Shown: one piece after another, positions 15,776 through 23,336 of the stretch | How the letters are laid out: each line of letters opens with the position of its first letter | Position numbering within the stretch: the first letter of the stretch is position 1 | NCBI GenBank assembly: GCA_023393475.1 | Contig: JAEWLC010000025.1 | Span: 233,962-297,961, forward strand | From: Pseudomonadota bacterium | Lineage (GTDB): Bacteria > Pseudomonadota > Alphaproteobacteria > Rhizobiales > Devosiaceae | Length of the DNA: 64,000 bases | Reading direction: 5' to 3' | Position numbers and translations under genes: made by a program | The notes under the pieces: model-generated | What the model was told of the DNA's origin: nothing | The model's input: the letters and a program-made list of their open reading frames with translations, nothing else | Databases searched by the model: none

Positions 15776-17803
15776 TCAAATATCCAGGTCGGTGACGAAG
15801 GCCGCATTCTCCTGGATGAAATCGAAGCGTGCTTCCGGCCGGTTACCCATGAGGCGATCCACGGTCGATTTGGTACCCTCGAGATCTTCCTTCACCCGGA
15901 CCTGCAGCAGCGTGCGGGTCTTCTTGTCCATCGTCGTCTCGCGCAGGTGGATGTAGGGCATCTCGCCGAGGCCCTTGAAGCGGGTGATATCAGGCTTCTT
16001 GCCCTTGAACTCCGTTGCGATGATCCGGTCGCGATCGGCATCGTTCATGGCGTAGGCGACCTTGGGCCCGACGCTGATGCGGAACAGCGGCGGCATAGCG
16101 AGGTAGAGATGTCCGCCTTCGATCAGGCCGGGCATTTCCTGGAAGAAGAAGGTCATCAGCAGCGATGCGATGTGGGCGCCATCGACGTCGGCATCGGTCA
16201 TCAGGATGATCTTGTCGTAGCGCAGGTCGTCCTCGCGGTAGCGCTCGCGCGTGCCGCAGCCAAGGGCCTGGATCAGGTCGGCGATGGCCTGGCTGGCCTG
16301 CACCTTGTCGCGGCTGAGCCCCGCGACGTTGAGAATCTTGCCGCGCAGCGGCAGCACGGCCTGGCTGGCGCGGTCGCGTGCGGACTTGGCACTGCCACCG
16401 GCCGAGTCGCCCTCGACGATGAATATCTCGGCGCCCTGGGCGGCGGACTGCGTGCAGTCGGCGAGCTTGCCGGGGAGGCGGAGCTTTCGCGTCGCGCTCT
16501 GCCGGTCGACTTCCTTTTCCTTCTTGCGGCGCAGCCGTTCCTCGGCGCGCTCGATGGCCCAGTCGAGGAGTTTGGTCGCCTGGTTGGGCGAGGCCGCGAG
16601 CCAGTGGTCGAACGCGTCGCTGAGCGCCTTGTCGACGATGCGGGTCGCCTCGCCTGAACTCAGCTTGTCTTTGGTCTGGCCGACGAACTCGGGCTCGCGG
16701 ATGAACACCGAGAGCATCGCCGAGCACTGGACGAATACGTCGTCGGCAGTCAGCTGTGCGGCGCGCTTGTTGCCCGAAAGCTCGGCATAGTTGCGCAGGC
16801 CACGCAGAAGCGCAACGCGGAGGCCCTGCTCATGGGTACCACCATCGCCGGTCGGCACCGTGTTGCAGTAGGAATTGACGAAGCCGTCGCCTAGGCACCA
16901 GGCGATGGCCCACTCGACCGCGCCGTGCGTGCCCGGCTTGCCGACGACGCCGGAGAAGATGTCGTCGGTAATGCGCGGCTCGCCTTCGATACGGTTGGCG
17001 AGGAAATCCCTGAGGCCGCCGGGGAAGTGGAACGTCGCCTTGGCCGGAACGTCATCCGTGGCAAGGCTCTCGTCGCAGCTCCAGCGAATCTCGACGCCGC
17101 CGAAGAGATAGGCCTTCGAGCGCGTCATCCTGAACAGGCGGGCGGCGGAGAACTTGTGCTCGCCGAAGATCTCGGGATCAGGGTGGAAGCGCTGCATGGT
17201 GCCGCGGCGGTTCTGCACCTTGCCGAGCTTCTCGACGCCCCCCTGCGGCTTTCCGCGCGAGAACGTCTGCCGATAGAGCTGCTGGTCGCGCGCGACCTCG
17301 GTGATGAGGGTATCGGAGAGCGCGTTGACGACCGACACGCCCACGCCGTGGAGGCCACCCGAAGTCTCGTAGGCCTTGCCGTCGAACTTGCCGCCGGCAT
17401 GAAGGCGGGTCATGACGATCTCGAGGGTGGAGACGCCCGGGAATTTCGGGTGCGGCTCGACCGGGATGCCACGGCCGTTGTCGGTGACGGTCAGGAACCC
17501 GTCGTCGCCGAGATGCACCTCGATCCGGCTGGCATGGCCGGCAATCGCCTCGTCCATGCAGTTGTCGATGATTTCCGCGAACAGGTGGTGGAGCGCGTTG
17601 GCGTCGGTGCCGCCGATATACATGCCGGGACGGCGGCGTACGGGCTCAAGGCCCTCGAGCACTTCGATGTCGGCTGCCGAGTAGGAGTTCGCGTGCGCGA
17701 CGCTCTGAGTGGCCGGCACGGGGGCAGGGGCGGGCGAAACGACCGGCTTGGGCACGCGGGGCGCATCGTCTTCCGGGCCGAACAGGTCTTCAATCGCCGC
17801 CAT
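15776..17803 (-). CDS. parE: DNA topoisomerase IV subunit B
   Basis: A 675-residue type IIA topoisomerase ATPase subunit that works with ParC to decatenate chromosomes. The GHKL ATPase motifs are EIIDNCMDEA, DNGRGIPVEPHPKF and GGLHGVGVSVVNA; the TOPRIM domain has IVEGDSAGGSAKSARDR and MTDADVDGAHIASLL. The missing GyrB-type long insertion and the overall length point to ParE. The first 45 residues are proline- and alanine-rich and unconserved, as is common in Hyphomicrobiales. parC is not in this window. The gene symbol is shared by name only with the ParE-type toxin at 1744. Confidence 0.95.
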   Translation of the reverse strand: MAAIEDLFGPEDDAPRVPKPVVSPAPAPVPATQSVAHANSYSAADIEVLEGLEPVRRRPGMYIGGTDANALHHLFAEIIDNCMDEAIAGHASRIEVHLGDDGFLTVTDNGRGIPVEPHPKFPGVSTLEIVMTRLHAGGKFDGKAYETSGGLHGVGVSVVNALSDTLITEVARDQQLYRQTFSRGKPQGGVEKLGKVQNRRGTMQRFHPDPEIFGEHKFSAARLFRMTRSKAYLFGGVEIRWSCDESLATDDVPAKATFHFPGGLRDFLANRIEGEPRITDDIFSGVVGKPGTHGAVEWAIAWCLGDGFVNSYCNTVPTGDGGTHEQGLRVALLRGLRNYAELSGNKRAAQLTADDVFVQCSAMLSVFIREPEFVGQTKDKLSSGEATRIVDKALSDAFDHWLAASPNQATKLLDWAIERAEERLRRKKEKEVDRQSATRKLRLPGKLADCTQSAAQGAEIFIVEGDSAGGSAKSARDRASQAVLPLRGKILNVAGLSRDKVQASQAIADLIQALGCGTRERYREDDLRYDKIILMTDADVDGAHIASLLMTFFFQEMPGLIEGGHLYLAMPPLFRISVGPKVAYAMNDADRDRIIATEFKGKKPDITRFKGLGEMPYIHLRETTMDKKTRTLLQVRVKEDLEGTKSTVDRLMGNRPEARFDFIQENAAFVTDLDI

Positions 17804-17913
17804 GAAATCTCCGTCGAAGGCGCGAATCGGCGCCTCTCAAGCTCTAGCATATCTGCCGGGTTTGGTGGGTTAAGGCCGGACGTAAGCGGCCCTGCCGGCC
17901 CTGTCAACCAGCT

Positions 17914-17932
17914 GTGAACGCCAAGTGAACGC
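17914..17932 (+). promoter_or_regulatory. Phased direct repeat GTGAACGC-CAA-GTGAACGC
   Basis: Two identical 8-bp copies of GTGAACGC start 11 bases apart (17914 and 17925), one DNA turn. OmpR/PhoB-family response regulators typically bind such tandem half-sites. A related pair lies at 18090-18107, and one inverted copy (GCGTTCA) at 17945-17951. The nearest downstream gene is the small secreted protein at 18200. The repeats are seen; the regulator is unknown. The 396 bases between parE and that gene (17804-18199) hold nothing else I can support. Confidence 0.45.
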
Positions 17933-18089
17933 ACGGTTCCGCGAGCGTTCAATGCCGTCGCCTTATTCCGGCCGCGAGATTGCGGGGCACCGGGCTGGGG
18001 CCAGTAGGCAGTGTTCCGGCCGTGTGCTCGGCAATCCACCAACTCAAGCCTGCCATCCCCCGGAATTCCGCCGCCGTGTCGCCCCCGAC

Positions 18090-18107
18090 ATGAACGCCGG
18101 ATGAACG
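18090..18107 (+). promoter_or_regulatory. Phased direct repeat ATGAACG-CCGG-ATGAACG
   Basis: Two copies of ATGAACG start exactly 11 bases apart (18090 and 18101), matching the core TGAACG and the spacing of the pair at 17914-17932. This pair ends 92 bases before the ATG of the first secreted paralogue, a suitable place for an activator site. Confidence 0.45.
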
Positions 18108-18199
18108 GGCGATATCTGTTGCGTTAAGAATGCAACCTTCAAGGTCGGGCAACGCTAGTGGACCTGGCACCACAAAAGACGACCCCCAAGGAGACCACC

Positions 18200-18613
18200 A
18201 TGACCCAGATCCTTTCCCGCATGAAGACGACCGGACGTGCGGCCCTCATCGCACTTGCGCTCGGCGCTTCCGCCTTCACGGCCATGCCGGCGCAGGCTCA
18301 GTCCGGCAACCCGTCGTTCAACTTCCAGTTCGGCATCCAGGGCGGCGGCGACAACTACTCGTACCGCTTCGACAACGGCAAGCGCTTCAAGCGCGACTGC
18401 CTCACCAACAACGAAGTCCGCCGCGGCCTGCGCCGTATGGGCTGGGACGACATCCGCTTCGTCGATCGTCGTGGCGTTCGCGTCAAGGTCGTCGCCGATT
18501 GGGGTCGCCGCACTTACGCGATGACCATCAACAAGTGCACCGGCCGCGTCACCGACATCGAGCGCCTGAACCGCGGCTACCGCCCGGGCCTGCGCTTCCA
18601 GTTCAACTTCTAG
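18200..18613 (+). CDS. Small secreted protein, PepSY-like, first of two paralogues
   Basis: A 137-residue protein with a clear signal peptide (basic start, hydrophobic AALIALALGASAFTAMPAQA, likely cleavage after AQA), so periplasmic. The mature part begins with an Asn/Gly/Phe-rich stretch (NPSFNFQFGIQGGGDNYSY). It is followed by a roughly 60-residue domain: a cysteine, a helix EVRRGLRRMGWDDIRFV, strands RRGVRVKVVADWGRRTYAMTINKCTG, and a second cysteine, possibly a disulfide. The domain resembles a PepSY fold; no function is known. AAGGAGA at 18188-18194 fixes the start over an upstream ATG at 18158. It is followed by hairpins and a paralogue. Confidence 0.78.
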   Translation: MTQILSRMKTTGRAALIALALGASAFTAMPAQAQSGNPSFNFQFGIQGGGDNYSYRFDNGKRFKRDCLTNNEVRRGLRRMGWDDIRFVDRRGVRVKVVADWGRRTYAMTINKCTGRVTDIERLNRGYRPGLRFQFNF

Positions 18614-18622
18614 TCTGACCTC

Positions 18623-18658
18623 CGGCGGAGCCGGAACCTCCTCCCTCTGGCTCCGCCG
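18623..18658 (+). repeat. 10-bp inverted repeat after the first secreted gene
   Basis: CGGCGGAGCC and GGCTCCGCCG are perfect inverted copies separated by 16 bases, starting 10 bases after the stop. With no T-run after it, this is more likely an mRNA-stabilising or attenuating hairpin than a terminator; the true terminator follows at 18662. Confidence 0.5.
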
Positions 18659-18661
18659 CGA

Positions 18662-18687
18662 CCCCGGCCCGCAAGGGCCGGGGTTTT
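18662..18687 (+). terminator. Rho-independent terminator between the two secreted paralogues
   Basis: CCCCGGCCC-GCAA-GGGCCGGGG followed by TTTT: 9-bp perfect stem, four-base GCAA loop, short U-run. It separates the first secreted gene from its paralogue, so the second may be expressed by read-through or from its own start. Confidence 0.85.
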
Positions 18688-18723
18688 GCATCTTCGGCAC
18701 AACGACCAAACATGGAGAACATC

Positions 18724-19044
18724 GTGACAATCAGTTCGTACCTCCGCGCCGCCGTCCTTGGCCTGGCACTGACTTCCGCGGCCGTACCCGCCACCGCGGC
18801 ACAGTTTCACTTCGGCTTCGGCACCGACGGATTCGGCTTCCGCCGTCCTCTCGTCTGCATCGAGCTGACCGACCGCCAGATCCGCAACGCGGTGCGTGAT
18901 CAGGGCTACACCAACATCTATCTGAACGTGCGAAATGACCGTCGAATTCAGGTCCGGGCAACGCGGGGCGACTGGGTCTATCTGCTGCGGGTTTCGACCT
19001 GCACCGGCGCCATCCTGGATCGCGACAGGCTCCGCCGCGCCTGA
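18724..19044 (+). CDS. Small secreted protein, second PepSY-like paralogue
   Basis: A 106-residue secreted protein with signal peptide (AAVLGLALTSAAVPATAA) and a mature domain that lines up with the preceding protein: CIELTDRQIRNAVRDQGYTNIYL, then RRIQVRATRGDWVYLLRVSTCTGAILDRDRL. The two cysteines and the CTG-turn are in matching places. GTG 18724 is chosen as the start because GGAGA at 18714-18718 lies just before it and the leader then parallels that of the first paralogue; an ATG at 18712 overlaps the ribosome binding site. It lacks most of the Asn/Gly-rich linker of its neighbour. Function unknown. Confidence 0.75.
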   Translation: MTISSYLRAAVLGLALTSAAVPATAAQFHFGFGTDGFGFRRPLVCIELTDRQIRNAVRDQGYTNIYLNVRNDRRIQVRATRGDWVYLLRVSTCTGAILDRDRLRRA

Positions 19045-19067
19045 GCGATTTTGCGAATGATATCAAT

Positions 19068-19106
19068 GCGTCCGGTTTCGTACAGAACCGCCGGACGCGT
19101 TGTTTT
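19068..19106 (+). terminator. Terminator after the second secreted paralogue
   Basis: GCGTCCGG (19068-19075) and CCGGACGC (19091-19098) form an 8-bp stem, with GTTGTTTT after it. It lies 24 bases past the stop codon. Confidence 0.75.
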
Positions 19107-19639
19107 GGAGCACTCCGTTTAGATTTCGTTTGCTTTATCGAAGCACTTTCTTAAGCGCGCCCGGCTATACCTTCCACATACGGTTTTTGTGTCTGGAGTA
19201 GCCGTATGCGTACTCGAAGCGAGGGTGGTCTCGCGTACCCTGAGGCCATGTTTCGGGCGCACCGAAATAGCGGATGGCAGCAAGCCGGATTTCATAGTTT
19301 TGCGTACCGGCTTGCCCATCTTGCTCTTCCCCGTCTGCTGACCACCACCATCGTTGCGGCGCTGTTCTACCTGGCGTGATTGCCAGCGCGAGTGGGCTGC
19401 GCTAATGAACCTTGTCCGCCGCGCCAGCAAGGGGAGGGTCGCGTGGGTTTTCGTCACGATCAGCACCGTACCCGTGGCCCTGTTCAGGCCCTGCAGCAGC
19501 AGTTGCAGGGCTGACCGAGCGGGTCCGGACGACAGTATCGTCTCATCCAAACTGGTCTGCCCAAGCCGGCTCCGCATCGCGTGAGCCATTGACGGCAAGG
19601 CGCCTTCTCGTGCGCCACGACTTTCGGAAGAGATGAGAA
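19107..19639. other. 533-bp hairpin-rich gap without a clear gene
   Basis: No convincing protein-coding signal fills this gap apart from a possible 57-codon reading frame at 19206-19379. The DNA holds at least three clean inverted repeats: TTTCGG/CCGAAA (19251-19267), GCAAGCCGG/CCGGCTTGC (19280-19315) and CCCTGCA/TGCAGGG (19489-19510). Base composition is lower in GC than the flanks at its left end. A structured small RNA is possible but cannot be shown from sequence alone. Confidence 0.4.
19206..19379 (+). CDS. Possible 57-residue membrane peptide
   Basis: A short reading frame with GGAG at 19195-19198, 7 bases before ATG 19206. The predicted peptide is polar at first (MRTRSEGGLAYPEAMF) and ends in one hydrophobic segment (LPRLLTTTIVAALFYLA), compatible with a C-terminal tail anchor. 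It overlaps two of the hairpins of this gap, and codon choice is not strongly biased. No family is recognised. It may equally be chance coding over a non-coding RNA. Confidence 0.25.
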   Translation: MRTRSEGGLAYPEAMFRAHRNSGWQQAGFHSFAYRLAHLALPRLLTTTIVAALFYLA

Positions 19640-21163
19640 ATGGGCTCGATCAGCCTCCAGAACCTTTCCACCATTGCGATCAATCCCCTGTTCACCGGCC
19701 TCAACGTCGTCATCGCTGATGGCGACCGTGTCGGACTCGTAGCCGGCAATGGGCTCGGCAAGACCACCTTGCTGCGCATCATGGCCGGCCTCGCCCAGCC
19801 GACGACTGGCGAGGTCGTGCGCTCGCGAGGCCTCCGCATCGGCTATGTCGAGCAGGACGTGCCGGCCTCGTTGATGGCCCTGACGCTCAGGGATGCCGTG
19901 CTTGACGCATTGCCGCCAGCGGATCGCGAAACCGACGCTTGGCGAGCCGATGTGGCCCTCGATGGCTTCGAGACGCCATACGAGATGCGCGATCGCAAGG
20001 TCTCGGAGCTTAGCGGCGGCTGGCAGCGGCTGATGCTCATCGCGCGTGTCTGGGTGACCGACCCGGATGCGCTGCTGATGGATGAGCCGACCAACCATCT
20101 GGACCTCAGCAAGCTCTTCCGGCTGGAAGAGTGGCTCAACCGGGAGGCGCGCAACGTGCCGCTGGTGATCGCCAGCCACGACCGCGATTTTCTCGATTCC
20201 GTCACCAACCGCACCCTGTTCCTCCGTCCGGGCACGTCGCGCTACTTCCCGTTGGCCTACTCCGCGGCACGCCGGGAGCTCGAGCGCGAGGACGCTTCAC
20301 AGGACGCCCAGAACGAGCGCGACCTCAAGGAGGCGGCTAAGCTCAGGAAGCAGGCGGCCAAGCTCAACAATATCGGCATCAACTCGGGCAGCGACCTGCT
20401 GGTGGTGAAGACCAAGCAGCTCAGGGAGCGTGCCGCCAAGATCGAGGACGCGGTTCGTCCCACCCACAAGGACCGCTCAGGCGAGATCCGCCTCGCCAAC
20501 CGCGGCACGCACGCCAAGCTTCTGGTCGGCATCGAGAACGTCGCGGTAACGACGCCGCCCGGCGAGATCCTGTTCCGGATCGACAAGCTCCACATCTTCC
20601 AGGGCGACCGCGTGGTGCTGCTCGGCCGGAACGGCGCCGGCAAGTCGCAGCTGATCAAGCTCATCCATCGCGCCATGACCGAGCCCGACAGCGTCCCCGG
20701 CATCAAGGTGACGCCGTCCCTGGTGCTCGGCTACACCGACCAGGACATGTCGCAACTGCCCGTGCGCGACACGCCGGAGAACTTCATCTCGGTCGGTTTC
20801 CGCCAGCCTGACGCCCGGGTGCGCAGTCTGTTGGCCGCCGCCGGGTTCACCATCGAGAAGCAGGGCAAGCCAATCGGGCAGCTGAGCTTCGGCCAGCGCG
20901 CCCGGCTGGGCCTGTTGGCGCTCAGGCTGACGGAGCCGAACTTCTACCTGATGGACGAGCCGACCAACCACGTCGATATCCCCGGCCGCGAAGCGCTCGA
21001 AAGCGAAATACTGCTGCACGAGGCGACCGCAATCCTCGTGTCGCACGATCGCAGCTTCGTGCGGAACGTGGGAAACCGGTACCTGTTGATTGATGGCCGC
21101 AAGCTGAAAGAAGTCGAAGGGCCGGAAGGGTTCTTCGAGGACATGATGCTGGAGACCGAATGA
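19640..21163 (+). CDS. ABC-F family ATPase
   Basis: A 507-residue protein with two ABC ATPase domains and no membrane segments, so an ABC-F protein acting on ribosomes rather than a transporter. Domain 1: Walker A GNGLGKTT, signature LSGGW, Walker B ALLMDEPTNHLDL. Domain 2: GRNGAGKSQ, signature LSFGQRARLG, Walker B FYLMDEPTNHVDI. The linker between them (about residues 205-275) is highly charged and helical, the ribosome-contact P-site tip region. It is shorter than EttA and resembles the group that includes antibiotic-protection members, but resistance cannot be inferred. It is likely monocistronic. Confidence 0.92.
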   Translation: MGSISLQNLSTIAINPLFTGLNVVIADGDRVGLVAGNGLGKTTLLRIMAGLAQPTTGEVVRSRGLRIGYVEQDVPASLMALTLRDAVLDALPPADRETDAWRADVALDGFETPYEMRDRKVSELSGGWQRLMLIARVWVTDPDALLMDEPTNHLDLSKLFRLEEWLNREARNVPLVIASHDRDFLDSVTNRTLFLRPGTSRYFPLAYSAARRELEREDASQDAQNERDLKEAAKLRKQAAKLNNIGINSGSDLLVVKTKQLRERAAKIEDAVRPTHKDRSGEIRLANRGTHAKLLVGIENVAVTTPPGEILFRIDKLHIFQGDRVVLLGRNGAGKSQLIKLIHRAMTEPDSVPGIKVTPSLVLGYTDQDMSQLPVRDTPENFISVGFRQPDARVRSLLAAAGFTIEKQGKPIGQLSFGQRARLGLLALRLTEPNFYLMDEPTNHVDIPGREALESEILLHEATAILVSHDRSFVRNVGNRYLLIDGRKLKEVEGPEGFFEDMMLETE

Positions 21164-21365
21164 CGCCAGCGTCAAACCTTGTCGCATCGGTTCGTGAACT
21201 AGATTGCCTATATCGGCATGACATTGTGGGGTGGCGCGCCCAGTAGTCGGGGCGTGCTGCTTCCAATCTATTGGTACGACTGCACGAATAGTCACGTGTC
21301 GACATCAGGGTAACTTCTGATTCAGGATCGCGAGTTAGTCTTCCCCTCGAAATGGGGTGGAAGCC

Positions 21366-22031
21366 ATGTCGAGTTCTTTTGGGGAAGAACGCGGGTCGCA
21401 AAGGGCTGCCGAGCGTCGTGCCGAACTTCGGTACGACGGCAACATACCGGCGACGTTCTCGCATACGCCGCGCGCGGGAGGCGGTGCACGTGCGGTGGGC
21501 TGCACCGTCGTCAGCCTGTCCGCATCGGCGCTTATCATTTCGGCACCAGTCACATGCACGCTAGGCGAGCACATCTGGGTGGATGTCGAGGGTTTTGGCG
21601 TCATCCGCTGTGAGATCGAGGACGTCCGGGAGGACGGCTTCTTCTGCCAGAACCTCATAAACGAGGACGCCCGCAGGCGCCTCGCGATCTGGGTTTCGTG
21701 GCTGCGCCGGCGGGGCGGGCGCATGGCCGGCGATCAACGCCAGTTCATGCGGCTCCGCCCGCGGGATTCGCGAACCACGATGGTCTTTGCCGATGGCAGC
21801 GCAGCCGACGTGCTGCTCAGCGATGTCTCGCGCTCGGGAGCCGCCATCGCCAGCACGCAGACGGTGAGCATCGGCGATCCGGTCCAGATCGGGCGCGTGC
21901 CTGCGCATGTCGTCAGGGTTGTGGACGGCGGTTTTGCGGTCGCCTTTGATCAGGTGCTGGAGGCCGTGGACGCCGACCGGCTGGTCGCGGGCTATGAAGT
22001 CGTGGTCCATCCGTCGAGCAAGGCGGTGTAG
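21366..22031 (+). CDS. Tandem PilZ-domain protein 1
   Basis: A 221-residue soluble protein with two PilZ-like domains. The C-terminal one (from about residue 120) has the cyclic di-GMP motifs RQFMR (125-129) and DVSRSG (153-158). The N-terminal one begins with ERRAELRYDG but its second motif is degenerate (SLSASAL), so it may not bind nucleotide. It ends three bases before the next, homologous gene. The start ATG 21366 follows GGGGTGGAAG; a GTG nine bases upstream is possible. It probably acts as a c-di-GMP effector; the output is unknown. Confidence 0.8.
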   Translation: MSSSFGEERGSQRAAERRAELRYDGNIPATFSHTPRAGGGARAVGCTVVSLSASALIISAPVTCTLGEHIWVDVEGFGVIRCEIEDVREDGFFCQNLINEDARRRLAIWVSWLRRRGGRMAGDQRQFMRLRPRDSRTTMVFADGSAADVLLSDVSRSGAAIASTQTVSIGDPVQIGRVPAHVVRVVDGGFAVAFDQVLEAVDADRLVAGYEVVVHPSSKAV

Positions 22032-22034
22032 AAT

Positions 22035-22703
22035 ATGCAGACTGCAGCCCAGAAGGGCGCGACCGTGCCGCTGGCCCAAGGCCGCAAGGACATCCGCTTC
22101 ATCGGCGACGTCATGGGGAGCTACGTGCTCGCCAGCCGGGCGCAGGGGCAGGGCGCGGTGCAGGTGTTCGCCTGCCGGGCCCGCAGCATTTCGCCCTACG
22201 AAGCGGTGATCAACGCGCCGGTTGCGGGCGCGCCGGGTGAGACCTTTACCGTTACCTTCCAGGGACTCGGCATCCTGCGCGGGCGCATCGCCCGCGAGGT
22301 CGACGGCGGCTTTGTCGCGGGCTTCGACTGCACGGACTCGGAGCGCACGCTGCTGGCCTCGCGCATCGACTGGCTCAAGCGGAAGGCCCTGAAGGCCGTC
22401 AGCGACCGTCGGGCCTACAAGCGCGTGCTACCGCGCGACACCAGGTCGAAGCTGCTTCTCGGCGACGGCACGAAGTACGACTGTTTCATCATCGACATGT
22501 CCCGCTCCGGTGTCGCCATATCGGCGGACGTTCTGCCGCCGCTCGGGGCGCTGGCCGGCGTAGGCTCGGTGCCGGGCAGGGTGGTCCGCTACATCGAGGC
22601 CGGGTTCGCCGTGCAGTTCGCCGAGTTGCAGTCGCTCGACCAGCTTGAAGCACTGCTGACGCTCAAGTCGGGCCAGGCCAGCTCGCAGGCGGCCGAAGGC
22701 TAG
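22035..22703 (+). CDS. Tandem PilZ-domain protein 2
   Basis: A 222-residue paralogue of the preceding protein with the same two-domain plan. The C-terminal PilZ domain has RAYKR (126-130) and DMSRSG (154-159), both intact. The N-terminal domain keeps the strand pattern (CRARSISPYEAVINAP) but not the binding motifs. It starts three bases after the first gene ends, so the pair is one operon, and it converges on the lysE-like gene with an 11-base gap. Together with the GGDEF enzyme at 13-14 kb it suggests c-di-GMP control in this region. Confidence 0.8.
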   Translation: MQTAAQKGATVPLAQGRKDIRFIGDVMGSYVLASRAQGQGAVQVFACRARSISPYEAVINAPVAGAPGETFTVTFQGLGILRGRIAREVDGGFVAGFDCTDSERTLLASRIDWLKRKALKAVSDRRAYKRVLPRDTRSKLLLGDGTKYDCFIIDMSRSGVAISADVLPPLGALAGVGSVPGRVVRYIEAGFAVQFAELQSLDQLEALLTLKSGQASSQAAEG

Positions 22704-22714
22704 CCCCCGGCTGA

Positions 22715-23326
22715 CTAGCGGTCCGTCAGGGCCAGCTTTGCGCTCAGCGCGACAAAGGCCGCCGCGAAGGTTCGACGCATCCACAGCAGCACCCGGGGCC
22801 GGGTGACGATGTGCGAGCGCACGGCGGCGGCGAACACGCCGTAGATCGCAAACACCACGAACGTGACCGCCATGAAGACGGCACTCAGCTCCAGCATCTG
22901 GGGCAGGGCGGCGGAGCTTTCGGCCGGCACGAACTGCGGCAGGAACGCGAAGAAGAAGATCGAAAGCTTGGGGTTGAGGATGTTCACCAGCACGCCCGAA
23001 ACCAGCACCTGCCGGATCGACTGCGGCGCGGCCGAGGTGTCGACGCTCAGCGCGCCCTTCTCCCGCAGCGTCTGCCAGGCCATGTAGAGGAGGTACGCAA
23101 CGCCGAGATACTTGATGATCTCGAAGGCGAGGGCGCTCGTGTGGAGGATCGCGGCAAGCCCGGTCACCGCCGCGATGATATGCGGGATGATGCCGAGCGT
23201 GCAGGCAAAGGCCGCCAGCAGGCTGGCCTTCGCGCCACGTGTGAGCCCGGCGGCGAGCGTGTAGAGCACACCCGTTCCGGGCGACGCGACGATGATCAGA
23301 GTGGTGATGAAGAACTCGAGGCTCAC
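22715..23326 (-). CDS. LysE/RhtB-family amino-acid exporter
   Basis: A 203-residue inner-membrane protein with about six hydrophobic segments and the LysE family pattern SPGTGVLYTLAAGLTRG near the start, then LGVAYLLYMAWQTLRE and NPKLSIFFFAFLPQFV. These proteins export amino acids or related molecules. The GTG at 23326 (GTGAGCCTCGAG) is preferred because GGAG precedes it and the protein then begins with the first membrane helix; an ATG 48 bases upstream lies inside the previous gene. It follows the DUF808 gene by 10 bases, so it is probably in one operon with it. Confidence 0.87.
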   Translation of the reverse strand: MSLEFFITTLIIVASPGTGVLYTLAAGLTRGAKASLLAAFACTLGIIPHIIAAVTGLAAILHTSALAFEIIKYLGVAYLLYMAWQTLREKGALSVDTSAAPQSIRQVLVSGVLVNILNPKLSIFFFAFLPQFVPAESSAALPQMLELSAVFMAVTFVVFAIYGVFAAAVRSHIVTRPRVLLWMRRTFAAAFVALSAKLALTDR

Positions 23327-23336
23327 GGGGACGCTC

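Noticed and set aside
15546..15779. 77-codon minus-strand frame between the DEAD-box helicase and topoisomerase IV B
   Set aside because: It begins inside the parE stop region, has no ribosome site and no conserved pattern. I treat the 254 bases as leader and spacer.
19119..19598. 159-codon minus-strand frame in the gap before the ABC-F gene
   Set aside because: Composition is unlike local proteins, there is no ribosome binding site and no domain; hairpins explain the region better.
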